Source: Theobroma cacao
Lineage: Eukaryota > Streptophyta > Magnoliopsida > Malvales > Malvaceae
NCBI RefSeq assembly: GCF_000208745.1
Contig: NC_030850.1
Span: forward strand, 36,776,836 to 36,840,835
Reading direction: 5' to 3'
Length of the DNA stretch: 64,000 nt
The translations under genes and the position numbers were made by a program. The notes beneath the pieces are model-generated. The model ran no database searches and was not told the DNA's origin. It worked only from the letters and a program-made list of their open reading frames with translations. Below, one piece after another: positions 22,328 to 33,045 of the stretch. Positions within the stretch are counted from its first letter, which is position 1. Every line of letters starts with the position of its first letter.

Positions 22328-23338
22328 TCATTAAAAGATTTGAGTGTTAAATGGTGCCCCAAACTGAGGTCTTTCTCAAATAGGGATTTGCCTTCTATGC
22401 TAAAAAACCTGGCAATCTTGGGATGTGAATCTTTGGAGTCTTTTCCTAAGGGACTGGTGCATTATGATAACAGCAGAATCACTACATGTCATCATGAAGA
22501 CTTGGAGATTCTTGGATGTCCATCCCTCTGTTTGTTTCCACCAGGTGAGTTACCAGCTGCCCTTACGCAACTTGAGATTTGGGATTGCAAACTGTTGGAG
22601 TGTATTCCAGAGAGATTGCTTCAGAACAGTAGGTCACTTGAATTCATTCGTATTGGAAACTGCAAAAAACTGAAAGCCTTTCCTCAGTGTATGTACAGCT
22701 TTGAAGATCTAACTGAGTTGCATGTAAATCAATGCCCTTCCTTGCAGTCTTTTCCAGAAAGTGGATTGCCCATCCGTACCCTCAGAACAGTCTTAATCTC
22801 CAATTGTGTGAATCTCAAGTCCTTACCCAATAAGATGCATGACCTCACATCTCTGCAATATCTCACAATATTTGGTTGTCCAAGTGTAAAATATTTTCCA
22901 GAAGGTGGTTTTCCACCAAACGTGTTATCACTTTCTATTTGGGGTTGCAAGCAACTCAAGCAACCCTTTGCAGAGTGGTGCTTAAACAAGCTTACATCTC
23001 TTGAAGACTTAAATGTTGGTGATTTTGATTTAGATATGACTCCCTTCCCAGAAGACTCTACAATTCCATGAACTCTCGTCCACCTTCGAGTCCAGAGTCT
23101 ACCTAATCTGAGATTTCTATCCAAGGGGCTCCACAACCTCATTTTTCTTGAAGTATTAGATGTTTGGGATTGCCCTAAGCTCCAGTTCTTGCCAAAGGAT
23201 GGCCTGCCTATCATGCTTGGTGTACTTCATATCAGAAATTGCCCTCTTTTAGAAAATCAATGCTTAGATGAGAAAGGTGCATTTTGGCCAATTATTTCTC
23301 ACCTTCCTCTTGTGAGGATAGATTATGTTGATATCTGA
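21771..23338 (+). pseudogene. CNL-1 LRR fragment (headless duplicate)
   Basis: Copy of CNL-1 from residue about 862 to the stop, at a constant 16061-bp offset with no indels. It lacks start, coiled coil and NB-ARC. Two CGA/AGA-to-TGA changes interrupt it, at 22325-22327 and 23069-23071; the original stop is at 23336-23338. Missense changes are scattered through it. It cannot make a receptor and would at best give partial LRR peptides. Confidence 0.95.
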
Positions 23339-25304
23339 TGAACAAACTTAAGCAGATTGGATTCTCAGATGGACGGCAAAAACAGAAGTGCCAATACCTC
23401 CTACTGTTCAACCAGGTAAAACCCTTTGCTGCTTGAACAACTCCTCTGGCCCTCAACTTAGCACATATTTACTGATAATATTTCAGCTGTACATTTTGTG
23501 TAAAAGAAGATTTAAAAACAATTTATACTACCTCCCTAACTATTGGTGCATGTGAAGGGAGGCATGCTGCATGACATTGTTGCCCTTTAGAAGAAAGAGA
23601 AAGATGCAAGGTTTACTTAATGAACATGCTCATGAGAAGATTCTCACACTAATTTTCTTAGCTTTTAATTTTGAAATTAGTTAGATGTATCTGTTAATTA
23701 GCTCACCTTCTCCTCCCTTTCCCCCATTCCAAATTACATTATGCCTCTAGCTTTATCACACCCTAACCTGCTTGTTATGTTGTTGTCATTGCTCAGTTTA
23801 CCATCAAGTGAATAATAATTAGTGTTGTTATCCCTTATAAGCTATAGAAAATATCGAGAGCATGATCTCTCTGTTTGGTTGCAGATTGCTGGTTTGAGCA
23901 TCTTTGCTCCTAAAGTAATGGCTGACTGCTGTACTCAGAGGATCATATGCTAAGTAGTGTAATTCTTCTAATGTAATGATACTCAGAAGAAAAACATTAA
24001 TGTTACCTCATAATTCAGATTCTTAGCATGCCCTACATTTCCAGGACTCTTAATTGCAGCTACCTCATAATATGTAATGGAGGAAGTTGTATTTTCTCTT
24101 GCAATAGAAGTTGTACAATCCTCTTTGTCATTGCCACTCAGGTATGCCCATCCGCCATTGGCTTCATAATTCTTTTTCTTTTTTAAAGAAAAAAGGGGGA
24201 AAGTTCAGGTGTCTGCAGTTAACCACTCGAAGCAAAATTTATTTGAAAATAAAATTTCTATCTGATACTACAATGTGTATAACTTGCCTTTCCGACGCAG
24301 AACTCTTGTGCCTCTTGACTTAGCATTGTGATTTATTAATATGTTTTACTGCTGTGCAATTTGGAAGAAAGAAGATAAGAAGTAAATTATATCACCAATT
24401 CTGTGACCATTGGTGCATTTAACTCAGATGGGCACACTGTTACACCATTATATCCCTTGAGAAGAAAGGAAAAGAAAAAAAATGTGCTCAAGGAGCATGC
24501 TAGGAAGAAGATTATTGCGGGCGTATCAATTTCTGTCTCTTCCCACAAGCTATTGCAATATCGTCCAAAACCAGTTTGTTATGTGATCTTCATTGTTCAG
24601 TGTAAGTTCCCAACTGCCTCATTGGCAAATTGAAGCATGATCATCTCCAACTTGGTTACTGTATTGCAGTTCAACCATCTTTGACTGTAACCTGTTCAGC
24701 AAACTTCCTCTCTCAATTCTGCAATAGAGGAAATTCAGTTCTCAATGTGCCCGCTAATAAAGTATACACAAGCTTGAAGGCATACATCGAGTTTCTTTCT
24801 TTTCTTTTTTTCATTTAAGGGAAAAACCTGAGAACAATATAGGGATATCTAGAAAGATAAAGGTTAAGGGTTGAATTTAACATTGAACAGAAAATAGCAG
24901 CATATTGAGAGCAAAATCCATGTTTAGTTGTGTATGGTAATAAACAGGCCATTGTGTTTTTGACAGATGAGCATCTGAACCAGAAATATTAAACTTTTTT
25001 TTTATGGAAATTTATTCGACATAAAGGCCAAAATGTTGTGATTTCTCCAGCTCAGGCCAAAATCTTGTAAATTTGAGGCTTTCGCAGACCATTGATCCCA
25101 ATGCAAGGAAACTAAGTTGCTGCTTGGAATCATCTTTTGTAGAACACTACTATAGCTAAGTTGCAGTACATATATACTCTTGATTTTGCATCAGATAAAT
25201 CAAGTGATCAGCACGGAGTTTATACAAATTCCAATAGAAGTGCAACAAAAACAAAAAGTAGAAAGAACCCTAAGTACATTCAGACCTGATTCGGCATAGC
25301 TTTT
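23339..25304. other. Spacer between the CNL-1 fragment and CNL-2 copy (unit 2)
   Basis: Duplicate of 7278-9269 with a 26-bp net loss near 24064-24090. No gene is recognised. The short ORFs match those of unit 1 and are 3'-flanking sequence. Confidence 0.6.
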
Positions 25305-28300
25305 TCAGTCTATTTCAAGGCAAGGGATGTTGGATATCATGGGCCAGTATTCTCCTCTGTCTTTTTTGCACTTGTCTTGTAAAACAGGACAGCCAGAGAT
25401 GCATAGTCGTCCAAGTGAGGCTGGCAGGCCTGTCTTTGGTAGGTATCGAAGCTTGCGGCAGTCTTTAATGTGTAACTGTTCGAGAGCTGTGAGGCTTTCG
25501 AGTCCCCTCGACAGAGATTCCAAATTCTGGAGGCTTTCCATGCGAAGATCGGTCAGAGTTGAAGGAAGCATTACGCCCTCTTCATCTGGAAAGGAAACCA
25601 TGTCTGCAGCAGGGCATGTACCAGCAATTTTGATTTCCGTAAGACAGTTGAGTTTGTCCAGGCCCCACACTGACATCGGCTTCTTCAGGTTTATACAGTT
25701 ACGGAGCTCGAGTGAAGTTATGTAGGGTGGCAAACCACCAGGTGGAGTGGATTCGAGAGCCATGCAGACAGACAAACTCAGTTTCCGAAGGGATGTGACG
25801 TTCTGCATCTGCTTTGGCAGGGACCTGAGATTCGAACAGTTGGATATGTGGAGAGTTTCAAGATTGGGGATTGACAACCCACTTTCCAGGAAGGATTCCA
25901 AAGCAAGACAATCTTCTATACACAAATATTGAAGACGAGATGCGCTATTCCAATTGTCATCCGGAAGAAACTGTAGATTGTTGCAGTTTACTATACTCAA
26001 CCTCTTGAGTGTCAAGGGCAACTTGCCATTTGGGACGGATTTAAGAGAAGGGCATCTTACAATCTCCAACTCTTCAAGAAGGCAATAGGGGTTGTTGCAG
26101 TCTTTCATCCTGAACGTATCAGGCAATGACTCCAGAGCCTCACAGTCATGGATTGTAAGGCACTCTAGTGTATAGGGCAAGCCCATCGCTGGAAAGCAAA
26201 CAAATTTTTGGCAGCTTTCAATTCTGAGATCTTTAAGAGATGAGAAGCGGCATAGCCCTTGCTTTTCTCCGACCAAGGATACAAGCTCGGGACAATTCTT
26301 TAGTACTAAACTCTTTAGCCGAGGCAGTTTTTCTGATTCTGATCCATTCCACCAGAAACAGGTAAGTTCACTGCAACCTTCAATCTCTAGAACTTCAAGT
26401 TTCACCAAGGCCTTTGTAAGCTCTTCAGTTAAGCAGGCAAGGCCGGAAATTCTCTCCAATTTCAATTTGGTGATGGAGCTGTGATCAACCATACCTTTAA
26501 GGATTGCGTCACTACTGTCCGCAACATTCAATTCACCTAAGCATGGGAAGCTTAAAGGTGAATTTGTTAACACTGGGCACATTTGAACATCTAGTTTTAC
26601 CAGAGAACAAAGGTTTCTAGGTAAGTTTCCAGTCAACTTAGGACAGTTGTGCAGTACAAGCTCACGAAGAAGAGGGAAAAGTTCAACATTACCAACAGAT
26701 GAAATCCATTTCTTCCATTCTTTCATGTTCTCGAACCTCAAGAACTCCAAAGATGGAAAAGCCTTAACAAAAGGAAAACCCTTCCCGTAAAATTCAGGGC
26801 CCAAACTTGTCACCGCATGCATGCCTTTTATATTCAACTTTCTGAGCAAAGGTAGTCGCCCGAGTGATGGCAATGATGTGCAATTTATACAATCAGAGAG
26901 GTCTAGATGTTCTATTTTAGCAAAAGAAGGATTCCCAACCCAATAAGGGAACTCTCCAGCTCCATAATTTGAAATAGAAAGCCGCTGTAGATCTTTTGGA
27001 GGGCACAGTGACTCAAGGACCTGCAATTGGTTGGGTCCGTTTCTAGAGAGATTTAAATCATTGCTCCATTCCAGGGCTAACTCCTTCAAATCAAGCTTTT
27101 GCTTTAGATTGGCAACCCTTGCATCTTGAATATCCACCACGTTCTGCAGCCTTAGAATGGAGAGCTGACCTTGAAGAGACAAATTCTTTAAGTCTCTTAA
27201 TGTCAGCCCACCAGCTTTCCCGATGATAAATTTGGGCAGTACCCGGAGACTATTCAAATTCCCTAGTCCTGATGGCATCTCTTGTAGCTTGGGAGTATCA
27301 CTGATGTCAAGACGACGCAATTTAATCAATCTACTGGTTCCAACAGGCAAAGCAGTAAGTTCTCTGCAGTGTTTTAGTATTAATATTTGTAAGTGGTGAA
27401 GATTACCAACTGACTCAGGGAGCAATCTTATTGCACTTCTAGACAAATTAAGGTACCGCAGATGCTTCAGATAACCGATCGAATTCGATAGGTCTCCAAT
27501 GAAATAGCCACTCAAGGATAACACTCTTAAGCGTTTTAGTTTTGGCAGCAATTGGTGTAATACCTTACTACTTAGATAGCAATAGTCTCTCTGATGTAAT
27601 ATAGGCAATGCTAGGAATGACCTTACATCCTTTCTTTTGCTAAAGATTTCAAACCTCTGTGAGACGTTATATTGATGACGAATGAATGAGACATGGCGAG
27701 CCTTTTCAAAAGAATGTTGGCCATCATCAATCTGCACTTCATGCTCCATGTTAAAACACAAGTCCCCGGCAACAGATTGGGCAAGATCAATAATGAGGTC
27801 ATGCATTACGAACAGCGATTTGTTATTATTCGACTGTTGAAAAAATGACCTTGATAGCAGATCAGAAAAGTACTCGCGGCCTATGTCTTCCGGTTGCTTA
27901 TCCCCTTTCTGTTGCACCAAACCTGCTGCTATCCATAAAAGAACCAATTCATCTCTATCGAATTCGTGGCCCTTTGGAAACAGAGAGCAATAAGCAAAAC
28001 ATGGCTTCAAATGAGAAGGGAGGTGATGGTAACTCAATCTTAAATCAGAAAAAATGCCTCCTTTCTCTTCTGTTAAATCCCACATCTTGCTCCTGGATAC
28101 AGCTTCCCACTCTTCGTAGGTCACCTTGTTGCGCAGGAGGCCTGCCAAGGTTTTTACTGCCAAAGGCAATCCCTTGCATTTCTTCACTATTTCTTTGCCA
28201 ATATCGTTCAGATGTGGATGCCCGTCAAAGTTTTCTCTTCCCAGAGAATGGTGGGCTAAAACAGACAAACAATCATCATATGCCAACTCTTTTAACTGAT

Positions 28301-29309
28301 AAGCAGGCAGGGTACCTGTCATTTTAGCAACGTTTTGATTGCGAGTCGTGATGATGATTTTGCTTCCCGACTTGCCAACTTCCAAAGGGAGGATAAGGCT
28401 AGTCCAATCAACGTAGTTATCATGCCAAAAATCATCCAGGACAAATAAAATTTTCTTCACAGATAGCTCCTCTTTCAGCTTGATATGAAGCAAGTTCAGG
28501 TCGTTGGTATCAGGAACTCCACCATTAACAGACTGTAAAATGGCTTTCATGACCTTTATGACATCGAAATCTTCTGAAACATAGATCCATGCTTTTGAGT
28601 CGAAAAACCCTGCGACTTTTTCGTCATTGTAAACCAGCTGAGCAAGAGTTGTCTTGCCAATTCCTCCCATTCCAACAATGGGAATCACTGGCACTTCAGC
28701 ATCACTTGTTGTCTCCACCAGCAGCCGCTCAACTATGGCTTCCTTATCCTTTTCTCTGCCGTAAACATTGACTTCATTGACTAAACACGTTGTGGGCAAT
28801 CTTTGATCCCTTGCCTTGTAGGCCCTTCCCTCAACATTCTCTCTTAATTCGAGGTCGCTCTTTTGTGTCGCAATCTCCTGCAGTCTAGCATCGATACCCT
28901 TTATCTTTGACCTCATCTTGACACTAAACGTGCCAGCACCCCATTTAAAACAACTTAAACTAGCAAGGTTGTGCCAGCATCTTACCGTTCTAACGCTGGT
29001 ACGAGGTTGTGCTGTCAACTTGTGTTGCAAAGCTTCGTAGGCAAACTCGTCTAACACGTCCTCAACGTCGTAAGCCGAGTCTGTTAGCTCGGTCAACCAG
29101 AGTTTAACTGTCCTATCTGTCACTGGCTTCTCTCCTGCATCAGTGAGAACTGCGTTGATACTCAGCAGCGTCTTCTCCAACTTTCTGAGGTCAACATCAA
29201 GTTTCTCCTTCTTGGCAAAATATATCAAGTCAGAAGATTTAAACCTGCCAAGCAGCGCCACAAACATGGAAGTGAAAAAACCTTCTCCGATTGCAGCTAA
29301 TGCTTCCAT
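25305..29309 (-). CDS. CNL-2': CC-NB-ARC-LRR disease-resistance protein (unit 2 copy)
   Basis: Intact intronless paralogue of CNL-2, also 1334 aa with no length change (ATG at 29309, TGA at 25305). P-loop GMGGIGKTT (213-221), GLPL (380-383) and MHD (502-504) are canonical. Kinase-2 reads LFVLDDFW instead of LLVLDDVW, so the residue between the catalytic aspartates and the class-defining W is altered. By eye, about 21 of the first 135 residues (coiled coil) differ from CNL-2, against roughly 5-6% in the NB-ARC and LRR parts. The full-length frame suggests retained coding constraint, or too little time for decay. It is read leftward towards the CNL-1 fragment. Confidence 0.94.
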   Translation of the reverse strand: MEALAAIGEGFFTSMFVALLGRFKSSDLIYFAKKEKLDVDLRKLEKTLLSINAVLTDAGEKPVTDRTVKLWLTELTDSAYDVEDVLDEFAYEALQHKLTAQPRTSVRTVRCWHNLASLSCFKWGAGTFSVKMRSKIKGIDARLQEIATQKSDLELRENVEGRAYKARDQRLPTTCLVNEVNVYGREKDKEAIVERLLVETTSDAEVPVIPIVGMGGIGKTTLAQLVYNDEKVAGFFDSKAWIYVSEDFDVIKVMKAILQSVNGGVPDTNDLNLLHIKLKEELSVKKILFVLDDFWHDNYVDWTSLILPLEVGKSGSKIIITTRNQNVAKMTGTLPAYQLKELAYDDCLSVLAHHSLGRENFDGHPHLNDIGKEIVKKCKGLPLAVKTLAGLLRNKVTYEEWEAVSRSKMWDLTEEKGGIFSDLRLSYHHLPSHLKPCFAYCSLFPKGHEFDRDELVLLWIAAGLVQQKGDKQPEDIGREYFSDLLSRSFFQQSNNNKSLFVMHDLIIDLAQSVAGDLCFNMEHEVQIDDGQHSFEKARHVSFIRHQYNVSQRFEIFSKRKDVRSFLALPILHQRDYCYLSSKVLHQLLPKLKRLRVLSLSGYFIGDLSNSIGYLKHLRYLNLSRSAIRLLPESVGNLHHLQILILKHCRELTALPVGTSRLIKLRRLDISDTPKLQEMPSGLGNLNSLRVLPKFIIGKAGGLTLRDLKNLSLQGQLSILRLQNVVDIQDARVANLKQKLDLKELALEWSNDLNLSRNGPNQLQVLESLCPPKDLQRLSISNYGAGEFPYWVGNPSFAKIEHLDLSDCINCTSLPSLGRLPLLRKLNIKGMHAVTSLGPEFYGKGFPFVKAFPSLEFLRFENMKEWKKWISSVGNVELFPLLRELVLHNCPKLTGNLPRNLCSLVKLDVQMCPVLTNSPLSFPCLGELNVADSSDAILKGMVDHSSITKLKLERISGLACLTEELTKALVKLEVLEIEGCSELTCFWWNGSESEKLPRLKSLVLKNCPELVSLVGEKQGLCRFSSLKDLRIESCQKFVCFPAMGLPYTLECLTIHDCEALESLPDTFRMKDCNNPYCLLEELEIVRCPSLKSVPNGKLPLTLKRLSIVNCNNLQFLPDDNWNSASRLQYLCIEDCLALESFLESGLSIPNLETLHISNCSNLRSLPKQMQNVTSLRKLSLSVCMALESTPPGGLPPYITSLELRNCINLKKPMSVWGLDKLNCLTEIKIAGTCPAADMVSFPDEEGVMLPSTLTDLRMESLQNLESLSRGLESLTALEQLHIKDCRKLRYLPKTGLPASLGRLCISGCPVLQDKCKKDRGEYWPMISNIPCLEID

Positions 29310-30528
29310 CAGGGATCATAAATATTTTGCAGAAACAAGTTAAAGGGGTTTAAGATTATAGTTAATAGAAATGAAACGAAGAGAGAGAATCCTCAGAAAC
29401 AGAACAAGACCAGAGATTAGGATCAAAGTCAAGCACTAAGGTTTCTGTGCTAGTTCTTCTCTTTGCATTTACTGAAACCAAATTCTCTTCCTTCCTGAAT
29501 CCTGGAAACTTTGCCTGTCAGGGATTTGGGAGGTCCCACAGGGAAATTGGCAGGGGTATTTCCTGATTGACTAAGTTTAAGGTCTTTATTGATTGAGGTT
29601 AACATCAGTACACTTCTCCCTGACCCCAAGCTTACACTAGTCGGCTGTACTAAAAAACAAAGAGGCAAAGGCCGACCAAAACAAAAGCAGAACTTCCCCC
29701 ATTGGACTAATTTTTTTCCATCTCTTCTTTTCTTCTGGTTTGTGGAAGAAGAGCGCTACTGGACTTGAGCTGGCGCAAATTTTCCACGGCTGTTTCCTGG
29801 TAAAAAATTACGTAGAGCAAAGAAATTATAGGGGAAAAATCAAAGAAGCCACATTCCATCTTCTTATACAAGGCAAATACTATATGTTACAGCAGAGAGA
29901 AAAAGGAACTGATACTAGAGAAATTTTGGGTCAATCTGGAGTCTGGAAAAGGAAAACCTTTTACTCTCCAGTCTTCCACCTGTTAAAAACTTTGTTTTCC
30001 TGATCACCATGCAAGTTTTATTGGCACACTTTTTTTTTTTTTAAACCAACTTGCATTCCTTTCTTTCCTGGAACATTGAATCAAGCTAAGAATTGAAGTC
30101 TGTAGAGTCAAATTGTTTCAAGATTTGAATGTTTGTTAGTAGAGTACTAAGTATCTTAATTGCAAGAAAACACGAAAGAAAAGCAAAAAACGAGCAATAC
30201 AACCTTGAAGTTGAGTGGTTGGTAATTATACTAATCACAAAGATGTTCTGCCTTTCTTTGGCCATTAATCAGAATCCATAACGAAATTCCATTGGAAGTT
30301 TTGCCTGGTCAAAATTGGAGGCCTAGCCTTAGCAACGGGGACCATGGGGTAAATATCAAATTCAGTCATTACCAGGAAATGACATAGTTTTTAAAAATGG
30401 TAGTGCTCAATGATGCATTAGTTTCTTTTCGAATAAAAATAAAAATATCCTCTTGCTGCTGTGTTTTGTCTTAAATATATATTTTTATTATATTACAAGA
30501 ATCAAGCGTAGAAACGAGAAGAAGTTAA
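29310..30528. promoter_or_regulatory. Upstream region of CNL-2' (unit 2)
   Basis: Counterpart of 13275-14451 with scattered substitutions; it should hold the promoter and leader of CNL-2'. Its right end joins directly to sequence that in unit 1 lies beyond the 1.4-kb segment. No gene is recognised. Confidence 0.5.
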
Positions 30529-31336
30529 TGTTGATGTATTTTCAAAATTAAAAGTTATGTCATATTATAAAAACCTATCTTAACTTAAAAGTTATGTCAC
30601 GTAAAGTTATATAGTGTGACTATTGGATTGTAGGTAGATTTTCATGTGAATGGTTATATCTTTTGGTAAAATGACATTCAAAAATTATGAAACAAATTAA
30701 AAAAACACCATAACTCAAAAGTTTAAATATGAAAAGTTATTTTTTCAAATTATAACTCAAAAATTATATTTTATGAAATGAATAGTTGTAATGATTATTG
30801 AAACAATACTTTTATCCAAAAGCTGTGTCCGGTAAAATGTAAAAATGTCTTTTAGACAAAATAGTATTTTAATGAAAGGATTGTGTCCTTAAATAAGAGA
30901 TACTTGCAAATCTATATAAAAAGCTTGTTACCAACCATTTTAACACATTAAATAAAAAATAATACAAAAGTAAAAAAATTAAAAGTAAGAAAAGTGTTGT
31001 GTTCTATTCAAGTAAACATTTGAGTTCCTATCAATTACAAAAGTATCCAAATTCATATATAATCTACTTGCTGTAAAAAGTAGACTTTAAGATCGAACAA
31101 TTTTGCAAACCTTCGGTATATCTAGCAATCTACTCTCTTGCGGTCAATTCTTGTAAAATGTAAGACGAAGTTAAACATTGACTTCATTGTATCCCTACGC
31201 TCATTTGCATTATTTCCCTTTACAGATCGAGTGGTGAGGGTGAAATAAGTGTTAAAATAGCATCTATTGAAAGGCTCACCTTAAAGTTAATTTTTTCAAT
31301 TTTTTAAATTTCATCTAAATCTGATTTGCACCAACA
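30529..31336. mobile_element. Solo LTR, 808 bp, with 5-bp target duplication
   Basis: It begins TGTTGATG and ends GCACCAACA, giving the TG..CA ends and short inverted repeat TGTTG/CAACA of a plant LTR. It is flanked by gttaa (30524-30528) and attaa (31337-31341). Unit 1 has the empty site aagaaattaatttaatc near 15884. The difference in one TSD base is a later substitution. A TATA-like tatataaaaag lies near 30913. No internal coding region is present, as expected after LTR-LTR recombination. A copia-type origin is suggested by the ends but not proven. Confidence 0.88.
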
Positions 31337-31600
31337 ATTAATTTAATCATTACAATAATTAATTTGATTATTACAGTATGTTGCTTGATACCATAAGTAA
31401 TTGTTTCAAGTCATGGGGTATATTCACAATGTAAATGAGGAACCATTTTTAACTAAACCTATGAAGCTATACTTATTTGACAAGATCTAGAAATTAATTT
31501 TATTAACAAGATAAATAGAATGAATACATGATCTTTCCTAGAAGCTTGCATTCCTCGTTTTTGGTGAGGCATAAGGTAAGAAGCCTTGTTTCTTCTCTGG

Positions 31601-31617
31601 TGTGTGTGTATATATAT
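31601..31617. repeat. (TG)n(TA)n microsatellite, unit 2 allele
   Basis: Shorter counterpart of the repeat at 16102-16129. Confidence 0.88.
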
Positions 31618-31767
31618 CGGTGACTGCCTGTTTCAACCAAGAACCCTCCCTCCTTCCCTCTCTCTTTCTCTCTACTCAAAAGAATTATAGTGTAGGTGTT
31701 CCTTTGCAGGCACTGCTTAGTTCCCCAGAGCCGCTTAAGTTTGCTTCCCAACCGGCAGCCTCCAGAA

Positions 31768-32567
31768 ATGGGAGGAGAATTTTTGCTCAAGATCTGGGTC
31801 AACGCTCTCAAGGACTTTCATTACGATGTGGAGGATTTGCTTGATGAGTACTCCATCGAAACTCCACAGTGTAGGTGGAGCACAGAATGTCAAGAAAGCA
31901 CTGCCGAGGTACGAAAACTTGTTTCTTGCTGTTATATTGAACTCGATCCAAGCCTTGTTATGTTCAGATCAAGGTTGCAGAAGTTAGTTTTGCTTATGGC
32001 TGAGACGGTGGTGGTCTTAAAAGGTTTTTGTTTGTGATTCCTAAAGCTGGTATGGCAAGAGTGGTGAAGAGAACTTTGATAGCTTTGGTTACGATAATGT
32101 GAAATTTAAGCCTTTCTTTGAACTGGAAAAGTTTGGAATTTTTTTGTTTGAGGGACTTGATGTTGTTAGGGTAATTAAACCAGTTTCACTGTGAACGAGT
32201 TTTAGCTAATGATGTGTATGAATTGGATTTGCTTCAAGAGAGAGTAGAAGAAATTGTTAGAATGAAATCTTTCATAGTCCTAGGTGATATTTGTAATGAG
32301 AACTATAAGAATTGAATTCGCTTCCATGGTCGTGGTTCCTTCGAAGTAAGTTATGTGGGAAGTAAAACCACTGTCATGACCCTAAGATGTGTGTCCATGA
32401 TTGAAAGTTCTGGGTTACCATTCGAAAGAAATGGGTAACATCAATCTTTGGGGAGAAGAAAATTTGATGATCAGCTGTTTATGAAAGTGATTTAATTTCA
32501 AAGAAATAGTGAACGGGTGCAAGTGTTTACCAATTGGTTACAATGCCTCTGACAGGTTTTGCAGCCA
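31768..32567 (+). pseudogene. CNL relic (coiled coil to GLPL), unit 2
   Basis: Counterpart of 16280-16863, but fuller. Between the coiled-coil stretch and the kinase-2 echo it keeps 31961-32168, where a degraded P-loop can be read (KAGMARVVKRTLIALVTI against a canonical GMGGVGKTTLAQLVYND), followed by PFFEL and a GLDVVRV echo. Stops and frameshifts abound. This copy shows that the relic once had an ordinary CNL layout. Confidence 0.8.
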
Positions 32568-32769
32568 ACGGCAAACACAATCTTTCCACCATATTTTCCT
32601 TGACAAAATGCCAACTGCATACTTTTATATTCAGATGCTCATCAAAATTTCTTCTCCCTGAGATAAGATGTCATTAATTTCTTTCGATTATGATGTAATT
32701 ATATGACAGTAATTTTACTTCCTGAACAGCCTAGTACTTCAGAAGAAATACTGCAAAGAACCATTGGAT

Positions 32770-33045
32770 TCTCATAGATAGTTTTCATTCCAAATATCAT
32801 CTAGAACTATGAAAATTTCCTTTCAATCTCACTTGTAATGAATTCAGCTTATTGGCATTACAAGGCTTGGAACTCACCCATGGTAACAGTACTGTTTTCA
32901 TGTCCCTAACAACATCAAATTCTTCAGAAACAAAAATCAAGCTTTCAATACAAAGAAATGCTTAACTGTTAACATCATTGTTGTATATTTAGCAAGGGTT
33001 GTCTTCCCCACTCCTACCATATTATCTTGATATCGTCGGATACTT
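32770..33045 (-). pseudogene. NB-ARC relic on the opposite strand, unit 2
   Basis: Near-identical counterpart of 17070-17345 (offset 15700) with the same P-loop VGVGKTTLAKY on the minus strand. It is equally broken. Confidence 0.75.
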
